From the NCBI RefSeq assembly GCF_003987655.1, contig NZ_NGKC01000001.1:124001-188000 (forward strand): DNA of 64,000 nt, read 5' to 3'. Of the stretch, positions 26,605 to 37,015 are shown piece after piece. The notes below the pieces were generated by a model. The model saw only the letters and a list, made by a program, of their open reading frames with translations. It was not told where the DNA came from and made no database searches. The first letter of the stretch is position 1; the number at the start of each line of letters is the position of its first letter. Made by a program: the position numbers and the translations under genes. The DNA comes from Vagococcus acidifermentans (GTDB lineage: Bacteria; Bacillota; Bacilli; Lactobacillales; Vagococcaceae).

Positions 26605-28161
26605 ATGAACGTATGGGTACTCCTCTCTATCATCGGTTTAATTGTCGGTCTGGCAGGAGGCTATTTTTTTGCAAAATCTCGTCATGAGAAGTCGATAGAT
26701 GGCGCGAACAATACAGCTGCGGGCATTATTGAACATGCCAAAAAAGAAGCTGAAACCTTAAAAAAGGAAATCTTGTTAGAGGGTAAAGAAGAGAATCAAA
26801 AGTATCGTCTGGAAATCGAAAGTGAGCTGAAAGAACAGAAAGCAGAAATTAAAAATCAGGAAAACCGCTTAGTTCAAAGAGAGAGTAATCTTGATCGTAA
26901 AGATGATGCTCTGGAAAAACGCGACCGATTGCTCGATGAACGGGAAGATAAAATTGATTCTAAAAAGCAATTAATTGATGAGCGAGAGAAAAAAGTATCA
27001 GAATTGATTGAAAAACAGAAAGAAGAGCTGGAGCGAATTGCTGCACTCACTCAGGAACAAGCCAAAGACATTATCATGCAGGAAACGGAGCAGGAGCTGA
27101 CGCATGAACTTGCCGTGATGGTGAAGGAAAGCGAACAGCGTACCAAGGAAGAGGCAGACCGCAAAGCGAAAAATATTTTATCGCTGGCGATGCAGCGTTC
27201 CGCCGCAGACCAAGTGTCAGAGGCAACAGTGACAGTGGTCAGCTTGCCGAATGATGAAATGAAGGGCCGGATTATCGGGCGCGAAGGCCGGAATATCCGG
27301 ACACTGGAAACATTGACCGGGATTGACTTGATTATTGATGACACGCCTGAAGCAGTGGTCCTGTCAGGATTTGACCCGATTCGCCGTGAAATTGCGCGGA
27401 TGAGTTTGGAGAAACTGATTCAAGACGGCCGTATTCATCCGGCGAGGATTGAAGAAACGGTTGAAAAAGCACGCAAGGAAATGGATGAACGCATTCGTGA
27501 ATACGGCGAGTCTGCCGCATTTGAAGTAGGTGTCCATTCGCTGCACCCGGATTTAATCAAAATCTTGGGCCGCCTGCGTTTCAGAACTAGTTACGGTCAA
27601 AATGTCTTGCATCACTCGATTGAGGTGGCCAAGCTGGCCGGCGCACTGGCCGGAGAGCTGGGCGAAGATGTGAGTTTGGCAAAACGTGCCGGACTGCTGC
27701 ATGACATAGGGAAAGCGCTGGATCATGAAGTGGAAGGTTCCCACGTGGAAATCGGGACGGAAATCGTTTCGAAATACAAAGAAAATGCTGTTGTCGTCAA
27801 TGCAGTAGCGTCTCACCACGGCGATGTGGAGGCAACGTCGGTGATTGCGGTACTGGTAGCGGCGGCAGATGCGCTGTCGGCAGCCAGACCGGGTGCCAGA
27901 AGCGAATCGCTTGAAAACTACATCCGCCGTCTGGAACGTCTGGAGCATATTGCCAATGACTTCCCTGGTGTGGACACCAGCTTTGCTATTCAGGCAGGCC
28001 GAGAAATCCGCGTGCTGGTCAAGCCGGAAGAAGTTTCTGATGACGAGGCTGTACTGCTCGTCCGCAAAGTGCGGAAACGCATCGAAGAGGAATTGGAATA
28101 CCCGGGACATATCAAGGTGACTGTCTTGCGGGAAGTCCGGGCAGTTGATTATGCGAAATAA
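26605..28161 (+). CDS. rny: Rny, ribonuclease Y
   Basis: This 518-residue membrane-tethered endoribonuclease initiates mRNA decay. One N-terminal membrane helix (residues ~3-23) is followed by a long charged coiled coil (~30-205), a KH domain ('[15 protein letters not shown]' near residue 215) and an HD domain ('[17 protein letters not shown]'). I choose the ATG at 26605 because GGAGGTGGAG lies 5-12 bases upstream; the ATG at 26590 precedes that site. YmdB and RicA, both linked to RNase Y function, are encoded downstream. Confidence 0.96.
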   Translation: MNVWVLLSIIGLIVGLAGGYFFAKSRHEKSIDGANNTAAGIIEHAKKEAETLKKEILLEGKEENQKYRLEIESELKEQKAEIKNQENRLVQRESNLDRKDDALEKRDRLLDEREDKIDSKKQLIDEREKKVSELIEKQKEELERIAALTQEQAKDIIMQETEQELTHELAVMVKESEQRTKEEADRKAKNILSLAMQRSAADQVSEATVTVVSLPNDEMKGRIIGREGRNIRTLETLTGIDLIIDDTPEAVVLSGFDPIRREIARMSLEKLIQDGRIHPARIEETVEKARKEMDERIREYGESAAFEVGVHSLHPDLIKILGRLRFRTSYGQNVLHHSIEVAKLAGALAGELGEDVSLAKRAGLLHDIGKALDHEVEGSHVEIGTEIVSKYKENAVVVNAVASHHGDVEATSVIAVLVAAADALSAARPGARSESLENYIRRLERLEHIANDFPGVDTSFAIQAGREIRVLVKPEEVSDDEAVLLVRKVRKRIEEELEYPGHIKVTVLREVRAVDYAK

Positions 28162-28192
28162 AAGGTTGATGCCTTGTGAGTCAATCAAACAG

Positions 28193-28228
28193 AAAGCACT
28201 GATAGTTTTGCGACTATCGGTGCTTTTT
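28193..28228 (+). terminator. rny terminator
   Basis: GCACTGATAGT / ACTATCGGTGC (28196-28206, 28213-28223) followed by TTTTT, with flanking A/T pairs. Confidence 0.9.
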
Positions 28229-28277
28229 CCGAATCACGAGGTGGTAATAATGAATCAGGATAAGGGAGGATTAAGCC

Positions 28278-29243
28278 ATGAAAAAAATCAGGTACGGTAT
28301 CTTGAGCACCGCGCAAATCGTGCCGCGCTTTGTCGCGGGAATCAGGGAAAGTGCAGCGGGAGAGGTGGCAGCTATTGCCTCAAGGACACTGGAAAAAGCA
28401 CAGCGGATGGCTGATGAGCTGGCGATACCGACGGCTTACGGCAGCTATGAGGAGCTGTGTCAAGCACCGGATGTCGACATTGTGTATGTGGCAACGTACA
28501 ACCGGGGGCACTATGAAGCGGCTAAACTGGCTTTGATGCATCACAAGCATGTGCTGCTGGAAAAGCCGTTCACGCTGAAAACCTCGGAGGCCGCCGAGCT
28601 GTTTGCCATCGCCGAAGCGAACGGGCTGTTTTTGATGGAAGCGCAAAAAGCTGTTTTTCTGCCGGTGACAGCAGATGTCAAGCAGGCGATTCAAGACGGA
28701 AAAATCGGTGACGTCACATGGCTGCAGTCGGTGACGGCTTATCCGTCGATTGACCATGTGACGTGGTTCCATTCGCTTGAGGCGGGCGGCGGCGCGCTGC
28801 ACGGGGCGGGGAGCTACCCGCTGCAGTACATGCAGCATATTCTCGGCACAGCCATCAGCGATTACAGCGGCAGCGCTGCGATTGCTGCCGGCGAGTCGGA
28901 CACACAGTGCAATCTCGCTTTAAAGCTGGGCAGTCAGACGCTGGCCAATATTTTCATCACTGTGCTGCTGGACTTGCCGAGAAAAATGGTTGTGCACGGG
29001 ACAAAAGGGAGTATTGTCATCCCTGAATTTTGGAAGGCGCAAGAAGCGGTGATTCATTATCGGGACGGTTCGCAGGAAACCATCACCGGGTCATTCGACA
29101 GCGAGTTTGTTTTTGAAGTCAATCATGTCAACGAATGTCTGTTGAACGGTTTGACAGTTAGTCCGGTGATGACTCCGGAGCTGACGCTGGCAACAGTCGA
29201 GCTGGTGGAAACATTGTACCGTCAGTGGACAGCCGCAGTTTAA
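28278..29243 (+). CDS. Gfo/Idh/MocA-family NAD(P)-dependent oxidoreductase
   Basis: This 321-residue cytoplasmic oxidoreductase has an N-terminal Rossmann domain ('[17 protein letters not shown]') and the family hallmark '[16 protein letters not shown]' near residues 94-109. The second half is the Gfo/Idh C-terminal beta-sheet domain with '[16 protein letters not shown]'. Related proteins act on sugars or trans-dihydrodiols. Substrate cannot be read from sequence. It sits alone between terminators, with AAGGGAGG before the ATG. Confidence 0.85.
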   Translation: MKKIRYGILSTAQIVPRFVAGIRESAAGEVAAIASRTLEKAQRMADELAIPTAYGSYEELCQAPDVDIVYVATYNRGHYEAAKLALMHHKHVLLEKPFTLKTSEAAELFAIAEANGLFLMEAQKAVFLPVTADVKQAIQDGKIGDVTWLQSVTAYPSIDHVTWFHSLEAGGGALHGAGSYPLQYMQHILGTAISDYSGSAAIAAGESDTQCNLALKLGSQTLANIFITVLLDLPRKMVVHGTKGSIVIPEFWKAQEAVIHYRDGSQETITGSFDSEFVFEVNHVNECLLNGLTVSPVMTPELTLATVELVETLYRQWTAAV

Positions 29244-29255
29244 CATCAGCTAAAC

Positions 29256-29297
29256 AAGACAACAGCCCTTTGTTTGACGGCTGTTGTCTTTGTTTTC
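29256..29297 (+). terminator. Terminator after the Gfo/Idh gene
   Basis: A perfect 12-bp stem AAGACAACAGCC / GGCTGTTGTCTT with an 11-base loop, then TGTTTTC. Confidence 0.85.
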
Positions 29298-29381
29298 GCA
29301 CTGAGGCATAAGGATTTCTTTCATTTGAACGAAAAAATTGTTAAAATAGTAAAAGCAGCTATTAGAAAAGAGGACGTGTGC

Positions 29382-30182
29382 ATGCGTATTTTATTTATCG
29401 GGGATGTTGTCGGTTCGTTGGGCAGGGAGACAGTCTCAGCCTATTTGCCAAGATTAAAGAAGTTTTACAAACCTCAGGTGACGATTTTAAATGGGGAAAA
29501 TGCCGCTTCCGGCAGAGGCATCACAGAAAAAATTTACAAAACTTTTTTGCAAGACGGTGTGGATGTGGTGACGCTGGGAAATCACGCGTGGGACAATCCG
29601 CAGATTTTTGATTTCATAGAGAGTGCCAACAAGATGATTCGTCCGGCCAATTTCCCGGAGAAAACAACGCCGGGAAAAGGCATGGTCTATATCACGGTCA
29701 ACCAGCAGGAACTGGCGGTCATCAATTTGCAAGCCCGCAGTTTTATGACGGCGCTTGATGATCCGTTTGAAAAGGCTGAGCAACTGGTCGCTGAAGCACA
29801 GAAACGCACACGGCATATTTTTCTGGATTTTCATGGTGAAACGACCAGCGAGAAACAAGCACTGAGTTGGTTTCTTGACGGCAAAGTGTCTGCTGTGGTC
29901 GGGACCCACACCCACGTACAGACAAATGACGGGCGTATTTTGCCAAAAGGCACGGCTTATCTGACGGATGTCGGGATGACCGGCCCGTATGACAGTATTT
30001 TAGGCATGAAGCGCGAGGCGGTCATTGAAAAATTCAGGACAGCTCTGCCCCACCGTTTTGAAGTTGTGGCAAAGGGACGGGCTATGCTGTCTTACTGTGT
30101 GATTGATTTGGACGATGCAACTGGACGGGCGACGGCAATCAATGCGCAGGTGATTACCCCGGAGCACCCGCTTAAGGATTGA
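29382..30182 (+). CDS. ymdB: YmdB-family metallophosphoesterase
   Basis: This 266-residue calcineurin-like phosphodiesterase acts on 2',3'-cyclic nucleotides in Bacillus and affects RNase Y-dependent regulation and biofilm choice. Metal-binding motifs are visible as 'LFIGDVVGS', 'LNGENAASGRGIT', 'GNHAWDNPQIF' and 'VVGTHTHVQTND'. I start at the ATG at 29382, 8 bases after AAGAGG; the open frame continues upstream without another ribosome site. It is followed 9 bases later by ricA. Confidence 0.93.
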   Translation: MRILFIGDVVGSLGRETVSAYLPRLKKFYKPQVTILNGENAASGRGITEKIYKTFLQDGVDVVTLGNHAWDNPQIFDFIESANKMIRPANFPEKTTPGKGMVYITVNQQELAVINLQARSFMTALDDPFEKAEQLVAEAQKRTRHIFLDFHGETTSEKQALSWFLDGKVSAVVGTHTHVQTNDGRILPKGTAYLTDVGMTGPYDSILGMKREAVIEKFRTALPHRFEVVAKGRAMLSYCVIDLDDATGRATAINAQVITPEHPLKD

Positions 30183-30191
30183 GGAAACGGT

Positions 30192-30584
30192 ATGGACAGA
30201 GATTATAAGTATGAACCGAAAGTGGCTGAAAAGTTGGAGCTGGTGATTCGCCAGCTGACAGAAAATGAAGTCATCCAAGAGTATCAAAAACTGGAACAGC
30301 AAATCGGCAGCCATCAGGGATTAAAAGAGTTGGTGGAAGCAATCAAACGTCATCAAAAGGATGCGGTGCAGTTCGCCCACTACGGCAAGCCGAATGCGGA
30401 ACAGGAAGCACTGCGTCAAGCGGACGAACTGACCAGCCAATTCGACAACCATCCGCTGGTGATGGCGTACCGCGACAGTCTGATAGAGGCCAATGATCTG
30501 CTGCAGCACGTCACCAAATTGCTGGAACAGCGGGTCAATCAGGGATTAGCAGACCAGTCGACGATTATAGAAGACAAGGAGTGA
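30192..30584 (+). CDS. ricA: YmcA/RicA-like (Com_YlbF family) protein
   Basis: This 130-residue, mostly helical protein of the YlbF/YmcA family has a central '[20 protein letters not shown]' helix. In Bacillus RicA acts with RicF and RicT to direct RNase Y processing of operon mRNAs and supports competence and biofilm. The position between ymdB and mutS is the ymcA position in Bacillus, which favours RicA over the paralogue YlbF. The ATG follows GAGGAAACGGT. RNase Y is encoded 2 kb upstream. Confidence 0.82.
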   Translation: MDRDYKYEPKVAEKLELVIRQLTENEVIQEYQKLEQQIGSHQGLKELVEAIKRHQKDAVQFAHYGKPNAEQEALRQADELTSQFDNHPLVMAYRDSLIEANDLLQHVTKLLEQRVNQGLADQSTIIEDKE

Positions 30585-30591
30585 TGGCCGC

Positions 30592-33165
30592 GTGCCACAG
30601 AAAACACAGAACACTCCGATGATGGAGCAGTATTTAACGATTAAAGCGCAATATCAGGACGCGTTTTTATTTTATAGATTAGGCGATTTTTATGAGATGT
30701 TTTATGAAGACGCAGTGAAAGGCTCGCAGATTCTTGAATTGACGCTGACCAGCCGCAACCGGAATGCGGACGAGCCGATTCCGATGTGCGGTATTCCGCA
30801 TCACGCGGCGCAAGGCTATATTGATACGCTGATCGAAAAGGGCTATAAAGTAGCAATTTGCGAGCAGGTAGAGGACCCGAAAACCACAAAAGGCATGGTC
30901 AAGCGGGAAGTCGTTCAGCTCGTCACCCCCGGGACCGCCATGGCCAGCCGGGACGTTGACGCCAAAGAAAACAACTACCTGACAGCGCTAGTCTACGATG
31001 CCGCAGTGCGGTCGTACGGCTTTGCCTACGCCGATTTAAGTACCGGCGAATTGAAGACGGCGCTCTTAGCGGATGATGAGAGTGTTTTGAATGAATGCAG
31101 CAGCTTGCAGACGCGGGAAATCGTGCTGGGCTCGGAGATTTCCGACGACTTGCGTGAGAATTTGGAGAAACGGTTGAATATTTTGTTTTCTTATCAGGAG
31201 GAAACAGCCGTCAACGCCGAGTTGAGTTTTTTAACCAGCGAGATTCAGCAGCCGCTGCTGACGGCAGTGCTGCAAAAACTGCTGACCTATTTGAGCGTGA
31301 CGCAAAAGCGCAGTCTCGGGCATATTCAAAAAGCAGTCGTGTACGAACCGGCGCATTTTTTGAAAATGGATTATTATTCAAAATTCAATCTGGAACTCTC
31401 CCAGTCAATCCGCACCGGGCAGAAAAAAGGAACGCTTTTATGGCTGCTGGATGAAACAGACACGGCGATGGGCGGCCGCTTGTTGAAACAGTGGCTGGAC
31501 CGTCCTTTGATTCGGGAGAGCGCCATCGCAGAGCGCCAAAATATGGTGGAAAGTCTGCTCAACGCTTATTTCGAACGGATGGACTTGAAAGACAGTTTGG
31601 CCAAAGTCTATGATTTGGAACGGCTGGCCGGACGGGTCGCATTCGGTAATGTGAACGGCCGCGACCTGCTGCAATTGAAAGTATCGCTGCAGCAAGTGCC
31701 GACGATTCGGTCAATCATCGAAGGCATCAATCAAGGTGAATGGCAGACGCTGCTCCTTGATTTGGACCCGGCGGAAGATGTGGTGACCTTGATTGAGCAG
31801 GCGATTGATGAGGATGCACCTTTGACCATTACCGAGGGAAACATCATCAAAAACGGCTATCATCCGCAGCTGGATGCCTACCGCGATGCCATGAGCAACG
31901 GCAAACAATGGCTGGCGGAGTTGGAGGCCAAAGAACGTGAAGCAACCGGCATCAAAACGCTGAAAGTCAAATTCAACCGGGTCTTCGGCTACTTTATCGA
32001 GATTACCAAGAGCAACCTCGGTGCACTGCCAAAGGACCGCTATGAACGCAAGCAGACGCTGGCAAATGCGGAGCGGTTCATCACACCGGAATTGAAAGAA
32101 ATGGAAACACGCATTCTGGAAGCGGAAGAAAAATCCCAGGAGCTTGAGTACACGCTGTTTCTGGAAGTACGTGAACAAATCAAACAGGCGATTCAGCGCC
32201 TGCAAAAACTGGCGCGGGCGATTGCCGCCATTGATGTGCTGCAAAGTTTTGCGACCGTCAGCGAGTCTTATCAATACGTCCGCCCGCAAATGACATCAGG
32301 CAGCCACGAACTGCATCTGGTTGAAGGCCGCCATCCTGTAGTGGAAAAAGTGATGGGGCATCAGGCTTACGTGCCTAACAGCGTGCACATGGACAGCACC
32401 ACGACGATTTTACTGATTACCGGGCCGAATATGTCAGGGAAGAGTACTTATATGAGACAACTGGCGCTGACTGTCATCATGGCTCAGATGGGTTGTTTTG
32501 TCCCGGCGGAATCGGCTGAACTGCCGATTTTCGACCAAATCTTTACCCGCATCGGCGCCTCGGACGATTTGATTTCCGGTCAGAGCACGTTCATGGTGGA
32601 GATGATGGAAGCCAATCAGGCACTGCGCCATGCCACACCGAACAGCTTGATTTTGTTTGACGAAATCGGCCGGGGGACCGCCACGTATGACGGGATGGCG
32701 CTGGCACAAGGCATCATTGAATATATCCACCAGCATGTCAGGGCGAAGACCTTGTTTTCCACGCACTATCATGAAATCACAGTACTGGATGAGACGCTGG
32801 CGGGGTTGAAAAACATCCACGTCGGCGCCGTCGAAAAAAACGGTGAAGTGGTTTTCCTGCACAAGATGATGGACGGCGCGGCAGATAAAAGCTACGGCAT
32901 CCATGTCGCCAAACTGGCAGGCCTGCCGCTGCCGCTTCTGGAGCGCGCCTCTTCCATTTTGGCGTCGCTGGAAGCCGGCGGCAGCCATACTGCCGCAGTT
33001 AAAGCGCCTGAAGTAGAAGAGGAAGCTGATGTGCAGCTGAGTTTGTTCAGCGAAGTCAGCACTGAAGAGCTGAACGTGGTGGAAACGGTCAAGCGGCTGA
33101 ATCTCCTTGAGATGACACCAATGGATGCACTGAATACATTGTACGACCTGCAAAAACGCATTTAA
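30592..33165 (+). CDS. mutS: MutS, DNA mismatch recognition ATPase
   Basis: This 857-residue protein binds mismatches and recruits MutL. The N-terminal mismatch-binding Phe-x-Glu is in '[17 protein letters not shown]' (residues ~25-41), with connector, lever and clamp domains between, and the ATPase has Walker A 'GPNMSGKST' near residue 611 and '[11 protein letters not shown]'. The C terminus '[14 protein letters not shown]' is typical. It starts with GTG at 30592, 10 bases after AAGGAG, and mutL follows 19 bases later. Confidence 0.97.
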   Translation: MPQKTQNTPMMEQYLTIKAQYQDAFLFYRLGDFYEMFYEDAVKGSQILELTLTSRNRNADEPIPMCGIPHHAAQGYIDTLIEKGYKVAICEQVEDPKTTKGMVKREVVQLVTPGTAMASRDVDAKENNYLTALVYDAAVRSYGFAYADLSTGELKTALLADDESVLNECSSLQTREIVLGSEISDDLRENLEKRLNILFSYQEETAVNAELSFLTSEIQQPLLTAVLQKLLTYLSVTQKRSLGHIQKAVVYEPAHFLKMDYYSKFNLELSQSIRTGQKKGTLLWLLDETDTAMGGRLLKQWLDRPLIRESAIAERQNMVESLLNAYFERMDLKDSLAKVYDLERLAGRVAFGNVNGRDLLQLKVSLQQVPTIRSIIEGINQGEWQTLLLDLDPAEDVVTLIEQAIDEDAPLTITEGNIIKNGYHPQLDAYRDAMSNGKQWLAELEAKEREATGIKTLKVKFNRVFGYFIEITKSNLGALPKDRYERKQTLANAERFITPELKEMETRILEAEEKSQELEYTLFLEVREQIKQAIQRLQKLARAIAAIDVLQSFATVSESYQYVRPQMTSGSHELHLVEGRHPVVEKVMGHQAYVPNSVHMDSTTTILLITGPNMSGKSTYMRQLALTVIMAQMGCFVPAESAELPIFDQIFTRIGASDDLISGQSTFMVEMMEANQALRHATPNSLILFDEIGRGTATYDGMALAQGIIEYIHQHVRAKTLFSTHYHEITVLDETLAGLKNIHVGAVEKNGEVVFLHKMMDGAADKSYGIHVAKLAGLPLPLLERASSILASLEAGGSHTAAVKAPEVEEEADVQLSLFSEVSTEELNVVETVKRLNLLEMTPMDALNTLYDLQKRI

Positions 33166-33184
33166 CCAAACGGGAGGTGAGCGT

Positions 33185-35095
33185 GTGGGAAAAATCCAAG
33201 AGCTGACAGAAACACTGGCCAATCAAATTGCGGCCGGCGAAGTTGTGGAACGGCCGGCATCTGTGGTCAAAGAACTGGTGGAAAACGCAATTGATGCCGG
33301 CAGCACGCAAATCGATATTTTTCTGGAAGAAGCCGGACTGAGAAAAATCCAAGTGACAGATAATGGCGAAGGGATTGCACCGGATGATGCGCTGAATGCT
33401 TTTAAACGCCACGCCACGAGCAAAATCCATACACGGGATGACCTGTTCCGCATCAGGTCGCTGGGCTTTAGAGGCGAGGCGCTGCCGAGTATCGCATCGG
33501 TTTCCGAATTGACGCTGGAAACATCCACCGGCACAGGGGAAGGTGCATTTGTTTATTTAGTCGGCGGTCAGGTGAAGGAGCACCGCCCGCATTCACTGCG
33601 GAAGGGTACCAAAATCACCGTCGAAAATCTCTTTTTCAATACACCTGCCCGACTGAAATATGTCAAAACCTTGCAGACAGAGCTGGCTAATATCGGCGAC
33701 ATCGTCAACCGGCTGGCCATGAGTCATCCCGACATCGCGTTTCGGCTGGTTCATGACGGCAACAAAATGGTGACGACGCTTGGAAATGACGACGTGAAAC
33801 AAGCCATCGCCGGCGTCTACGGTGTCGGCACTGCCAAAAAGATGATACCAATCGCAAAAGATGATTTGGATTTCTCCTTGTCGGGCTATATTTCTCTGCC
33901 GGAGCTGACACGGGCGAGCCGCAACTATTTGTCGATGATTATCAACGGCCGTTATATCAAAAATTTTGTTTTGAATAAAGCCGTCGTGGAAGGTTATGGT
34001 TCCAAACTGATGGTGGGGCGCTTTCCGATTGCTGTGCTGCAAATCACCATGGACCCGCTGCTCGTGGATGTCAATGTTCACCCTACGAAGCAGGAAGTCC
34101 GGCTGAGCAAAGAGAAAGAACTGGTGGCGCTGATCAGCAGTGCCATCCGCGAGGCGCTGTCCCAGCAGCAGCTGATTCCGAGCGGGGCAGACAGCGTGTC
34201 TTTCAAGAAAAAAGTCGAGCAGTCACCTGCCGCGACGGAACAGCTCAGGATGCCTCTAGGTGTCGAACCGCCGCGCAAACCGTCCTATCCCAATCAGGCA
34301 TTCAAGCAGTCAGGCTTGGCTTACGATGCTAAAGCAGGCAACTTCTACGTCAAAGAGCCGGCTGAAACAGCTGAAAAAGCGTCAGACCAGTTCAACGTAG
34401 CGGAGGCCGCTGCCGAACCGGTTGCGGTGCCGCCGCTTGATAAGACGGAGGCCGCTGAGGCACCGTCTGTTTCGGCGACCGAAGCAGAGTCTGCTGCAAG
34501 CAGGGACTTTCCGGAGCTGGAATATTTCGGGCAGATGCACGGGACGTATTTGTTTGCCCAGAGTCAGGCGGGACTCTACATCGTTGACCAGCACGCGGCT
34601 CAAGAACGGATAAAGTATGAGTATTATAGAAAAAAAATCGGTGATGTGGGCACTGATCTGCAGGAGCTGCTTGTGCCGATTGTACTGGATTACCCGGGGG
34701 ACGATGCTCTGAAAATCAGAGCACACAAAGACATACTGGAGACAGTCGGGATTTTTCTGGAAGATTTCGGTCAGAACAGTTTTGTCGTTCGGACCCATCC
34801 TGTCTGGTACCCGCCGGGTGAGGAGGAACAAGTCATCCGCGATATGATTGATGAATTTTTGATGAACGGCAAAGTCAATGTCGCAGATTTCCGCGAGGCG
34901 ACAGCTATCATGATGAGCTGTAAAAAATCAATCAAGGCCAATCACTATTTGGATGACCAGCAGGCGCGCACGCTGCTGAATGATTTGGCACAGTGCGAGA
35001 ACCCGTACAACTGTCCGCACGGGCGGCCAGTCTTGATTCACTTTACCAACACGGACATGGAAAAACTGTTCAAACGGATACAAGACCCTCACTAA
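33185..35095 (+). CDS. mutL: MutL, mismatch repair protein with endonuclease domain
   Basis: This 636-residue GHKL ATPase has '[25 protein letters not shown]' at the N terminus, 'DNGEGI', and '[11 protein letters not shown]'/'[10 protein letters not shown]'. A poorly conserved Ala/Glu/Pro-rich linker spans about residues 340-440. The C-terminal dimerisation/nuclease domain contains '[14 protein letters not shown]', the DQHAxxERIxYE metal site of endonuclease-type MutL, and '[11 protein letters not shown]'. It starts with GTG after GGAGGTGAG, close to mutS. Confidence 0.96.
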   Translation: MGKIQELTETLANQIAAGEVVERPASVVKELVENAIDAGSTQIDIFLEEAGLRKIQVTDNGEGIAPDDALNAFKRHATSKIHTRDDLFRIRSLGFRGEALPSIASVSELTLETSTGTGEGAFVYLVGGQVKEHRPHSLRKGTKITVENLFFNTPARLKYVKTLQTELANIGDIVNRLAMSHPDIAFRLVHDGNKMVTTLGNDDVKQAIAGVYGVGTAKKMIPIAKDDLDFSLSGYISLPELTRASRNYLSMIINGRYIKNFVLNKAVVEGYGSKLMVGRFPIAVLQITMDPLLVDVNVHPTKQEVRLSKEKELVALISSAIREALSQQQLIPSGADSVSFKKKVEQSPAATEQLRMPLGVEPPRKPSYPNQAFKQSGLAYDAKAGNFYVKEPAETAEKASDQFNVAEAAAEPVAVPPLDKTEAAEAPSVSATEAESAASRDFPELEYFGQMHGTYLFAQSQAGLYIVDQHAAQERIKYEYYRKKIGDVGTDLQELLVPIVLDYPGDDALKIRAHKDILETVGIFLEDFGQNSFVVRTHPVWYPPGEEEQVIRDMIDEFLMNGKVNVADFREATAIMMSCKKSIKANHYLDDQQARTLLNDLAQCENPYNCPHGRPVLIHFTNTDMEKLFKRIQDPH

Positions 35096-35112
35096 AAGAT
35101 TGGAGTGACCAG

Positions 35113-36123
35113 ATGATTATTTTAGCCTCCCAGTCCCCCAGAAGAAAAGAACTGCTGCGCTACCTCACGCCTGATTTCAAAGTCGTGCCGGCTGATGTGG
35201 ACGAAACAGTCGCGGAGGACTTGACGCCGACCGCTTATGTCATGTTGATGGCGGAAAGGAAGGCGGAGAAAGTCGCCGCGGACTATCCTGATGACCTGAT
35301 CATCGCCTGCGACACCATCGTCGTGCACCGCGGGCAGATTTTCGGCAAGCCACGCTCGCAAGACGAGGCGTTTGCCATGTTGCAGGCACTTAGCGGCGAC
35401 ACCCATGACGTGTGTACCGCCGTTGTACTGCAAAAAGGCACACATAAACTGACGCATCTGTCACCCGTTTCAGTCACGTTTTATGATCTGACGTCGGACG
35501 AAATCACCGGCTATTTGGCGACCGGTGACTATCAGGACAAGGCCGGAGCCTATGGTATCCAAGGTCTGGCAGGGAAATTTGTCAAAGAAATCAAGGGGGA
35601 TTTTTACAGCGTGGTCGGTTTTCCCTTTGGGGCGGTCAATCAGATGCTGAAAACATTCACCTCAACACAAAGGAGTGAGTCCATGTATCAAAAACCATCA
35701 GATAAAGAATTGCGCAAACGACTGTCTGAGGAGTCGTATCACGTGACGCAGGAAAGCGGGACGGAGCGTCCGTTCAGCAGCAGTTACGATACGTTGTTCG
35801 AAGAAGGGATTTACGTGGACATCGTCAGCGGGGAACCGTTGTTTTCCTCTCAGGACAAGTACGATGCCGGCTGCGGCTGGCCGTCTTTCACACAGCCGAT
35901 TGCCCGGCGCGTGTTGCAGGAAAAAGTAGATACATCCCACGGCATGCACCGGACAGAAGTCAGAAGCACTCAGGCAGATTCGCATCTGGGTCATGTGTTT
36001 CCAGACGGGCCGGAAGAAGCCGGCGGTCTGCGCTACTGTATCAACGGAGCAGCCTTGCGATTCATCCCTGTGTCAAAGATGGCAGAGGAAGGATACGCCG
36101 ACTGGCTGGCGTTGTTTGATTAA
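35113..36123 (+). CDS. Maf-MsrB fusion: nucleotide pyrophosphatase joined to methionine-R-sulfoxide reductase
   Basis: This single open frame of 336 codons contains a complete Maf domain (residues ~1-188: '[12 protein letters not shown]', '[10 protein letters not shown]', '[15 protein letters not shown]') joined directly to a complete MsrB domain (residues 191-336: '[13 protein letters not shown]', '[12 protein letters not shown]', catalytic Cys in '[11 protein letters not shown]'). There is no stop codon between them. AAAGGAG at 35668-35674 lies 8 bases before an in-frame ATG at 35683, so free MsrB (146 residues) may also be made. Maf hydrolyses modified nucleotides; MsrB repairs oxidised methionine. 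I infer loss of the maf stop codon from an ancestral two-gene arrangement. Confidence 0.85.
   Translation: MIILASQSPRRKELLRYLTPDFKVVPADVDETVAEDLTPTAYVMLMAERKAEKVAADYPDDLIIACDTIVVHRGQIFGKPRSQDEAFAMLQALSGDTHDVCTAVVLQKGTHKLTHLSPVSVTFYDLTSDEITGYLATGDYQDKAGAYGIQGLAGKFVKEIKGDFYSVVGFPFGAVNQMLKTFTSTQRSESMYQKPSDKELRKRLSEESYHVTQESGTERPFSSSYDTLFEEGIYVDIVSGEPLFSSQDKYDAGCGWPSFTQPIARRVLQEKVDTSHGMHRTEVRSTQADSHLGHVFPDGPEEAGGLRYCINGAALRFIPVSKMAEEGYADWLALFD
35683..36123 (+). CDS. msrB: MsrB, possible internal initiation product
   Basis: This is the same frame as the fusion, starting at the internal ATG 35683 with a strong AAAGGAGTGA ribosome site. The 146-residue product would be full-length for Firmicute MsrB, beginning '[19 protein letters not shown]'. 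The zinc CxxC pairs seen in some MsrB proteins are absent, as is common in this branch. Whether it is made separately cannot be told from sequence. Confidence 0.6.
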   Translation: MYQKPSDKELRKRLSEESYHVTQESGTERPFSSSYDTLFEEGIYVDIVSGEPLFSSQDKYDAGCGWPSFTQPIARRVLQEKVDTSHGMHRTEVRSTQADSHLGHVFPDGPEEAGGLRYCINGAALRFIPVSKMAEEGYADWLALFD

Positions 36124-36159
36124 AAAAGCTGTCTCTCACAATCGAGAGACAGCTTTTTT
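36122..36159. terminator. Bidirectional terminator between msrB and the Rossmann gene
   Basis: AAAAAAGCTGTCTCTC / GAGAGACAGCTTTTTT with loop ACAATC. A-run and T-run on the two sides serve both convergent genes. Confidence 0.92.
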
Positions 36160-36171
36160 GTTTTCCGTTGG

Positions 36172-36801
36172 TTACCAGCGCACGCTGATTCGCTGATTCG
36201 GGTATTTTTTGGCGATGATTTCGTCCACCATGGCTATGGCAAAGTCATCATAACTGAGTTTGCTGTTGCCGTCAGCATCGAAGGTCAGCTCTTCGCCGGC
36301 GATTACATAAGAGCCGGTTCTTGGCAGTTTAGGACTGAATTCTCGTGCCGGACTGAGATAGGTCCAGTCAACGCCGGTCGATTGTCTTATCAAATCCAGT
36401 GATTTTGACATTTCCGTTCCCAATGGGTAGAAACTTTTCGGAAAATCAGGGGTTTCTCTCAGCTGCATGCTGTGTGAGGCATCCATATAGAGACTTGACG
36501 CTCCGCCGACAACTAACAAACGTACACCCGTACCGTTTAAAATAGACAGCAGATGTTTGGTGGACGGAGAAAATTCAGTGACGCTGTCGCCCCAAAAACC
36601 AAGTGCATTGACCAACACATCAAACGGCTGGATGTCATCAGTAGTCAGCTCATAAACATCTCTGACCAGCACCGCTGTATCTTCCGGTGCTTTGCTGGCA
36701 TCTCTGACAATAGCAGTGACGTCTAATCCGCGCTTTTTGGCTTCCATTAAAATTTTTCCGCCGACTTTTCCGCTGGCTCCTAACACTGCGACTTTTTCCA
36801 T
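36172..36801 (-). CDS. NAD(P)-binding Rossmann-fold protein (atypical SDR, YwnB-like)
   Basis: This 209-residue protein begins 'MEKVAVLGASGKVGGKIL', an atypical SDR nucleotide loop (GxxGxxG), followed by 'VDVLVNALG'-like strand ends and 'LLVVGGASSLYMD'. It belongs to the NAD(P)H-binding family that includes YwnB and flavin-reductase-like proteins. Its substrate is unknown. It is a single-gene unit convergent to maf-msrB and divergent from the GH1 gene. Confidence 0.78.
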   Translation of the reverse strand: MEKVAVLGASGKVGGKILMEAKKRGLDVTAIVRDASKAPEDTAVLVRDVYELTTDDIQPFDVLVNALGFWGDSVTEFSPSTKHLLSILNGTGVRLLVVGGASSLYMDASHSMQLRETPDFPKSFYPLGTEMSKSLDLIRQSTGVDWTYLSPAREFSPKLPRTGSYVIAGEELTFDADGNSKLSYDDFAIAMVDEIIAKKYPNQRISVRW

Positions 36802-36913
36802 GGTTAAATACCCCCTGTAAAATAAAGTGATGGTTTATGAACACGTTAATCATATATCTTTTTGCTATGAATGACAAAAAATTAGTTTGAATCTCTGTCA
36901 ATACAGTTTTTCT

Positions 36914-36941
36914 TTGGTTCTGTTCAGTTTTCCTGTATAAT
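36914..36941 (+). promoter_or_regulatory. Promoter of the GH1 gene
   Basis: TTGGTT (36914-36919), 16 bases and TATAAT (36936-36941). Confidence 0.65.
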
Positions 36942-37015
36942 GTATATACACAAAATCAGTTTTTTTGTTTACCATACTAATGAGATGAAAAAAGACCAAT
37001 GAAAGGACGACAAAC

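Noticed and set aside
32434-33222. Long minus-strand frame (262 codons) opposite mutS
   Set aside because: It is a shadow of the mutS coding strand. Several other genes (potD, mutL, tgt, ispE) show similar antisense frames caused by codon bias.
34993-35112. Upstream extension of the maf-msrB frame to 34993
   Set aside because: This part overlaps the mutL end, has no ribosome site, and Maf proteins start at the '[15 protein letters not shown]' methionine at 35113.
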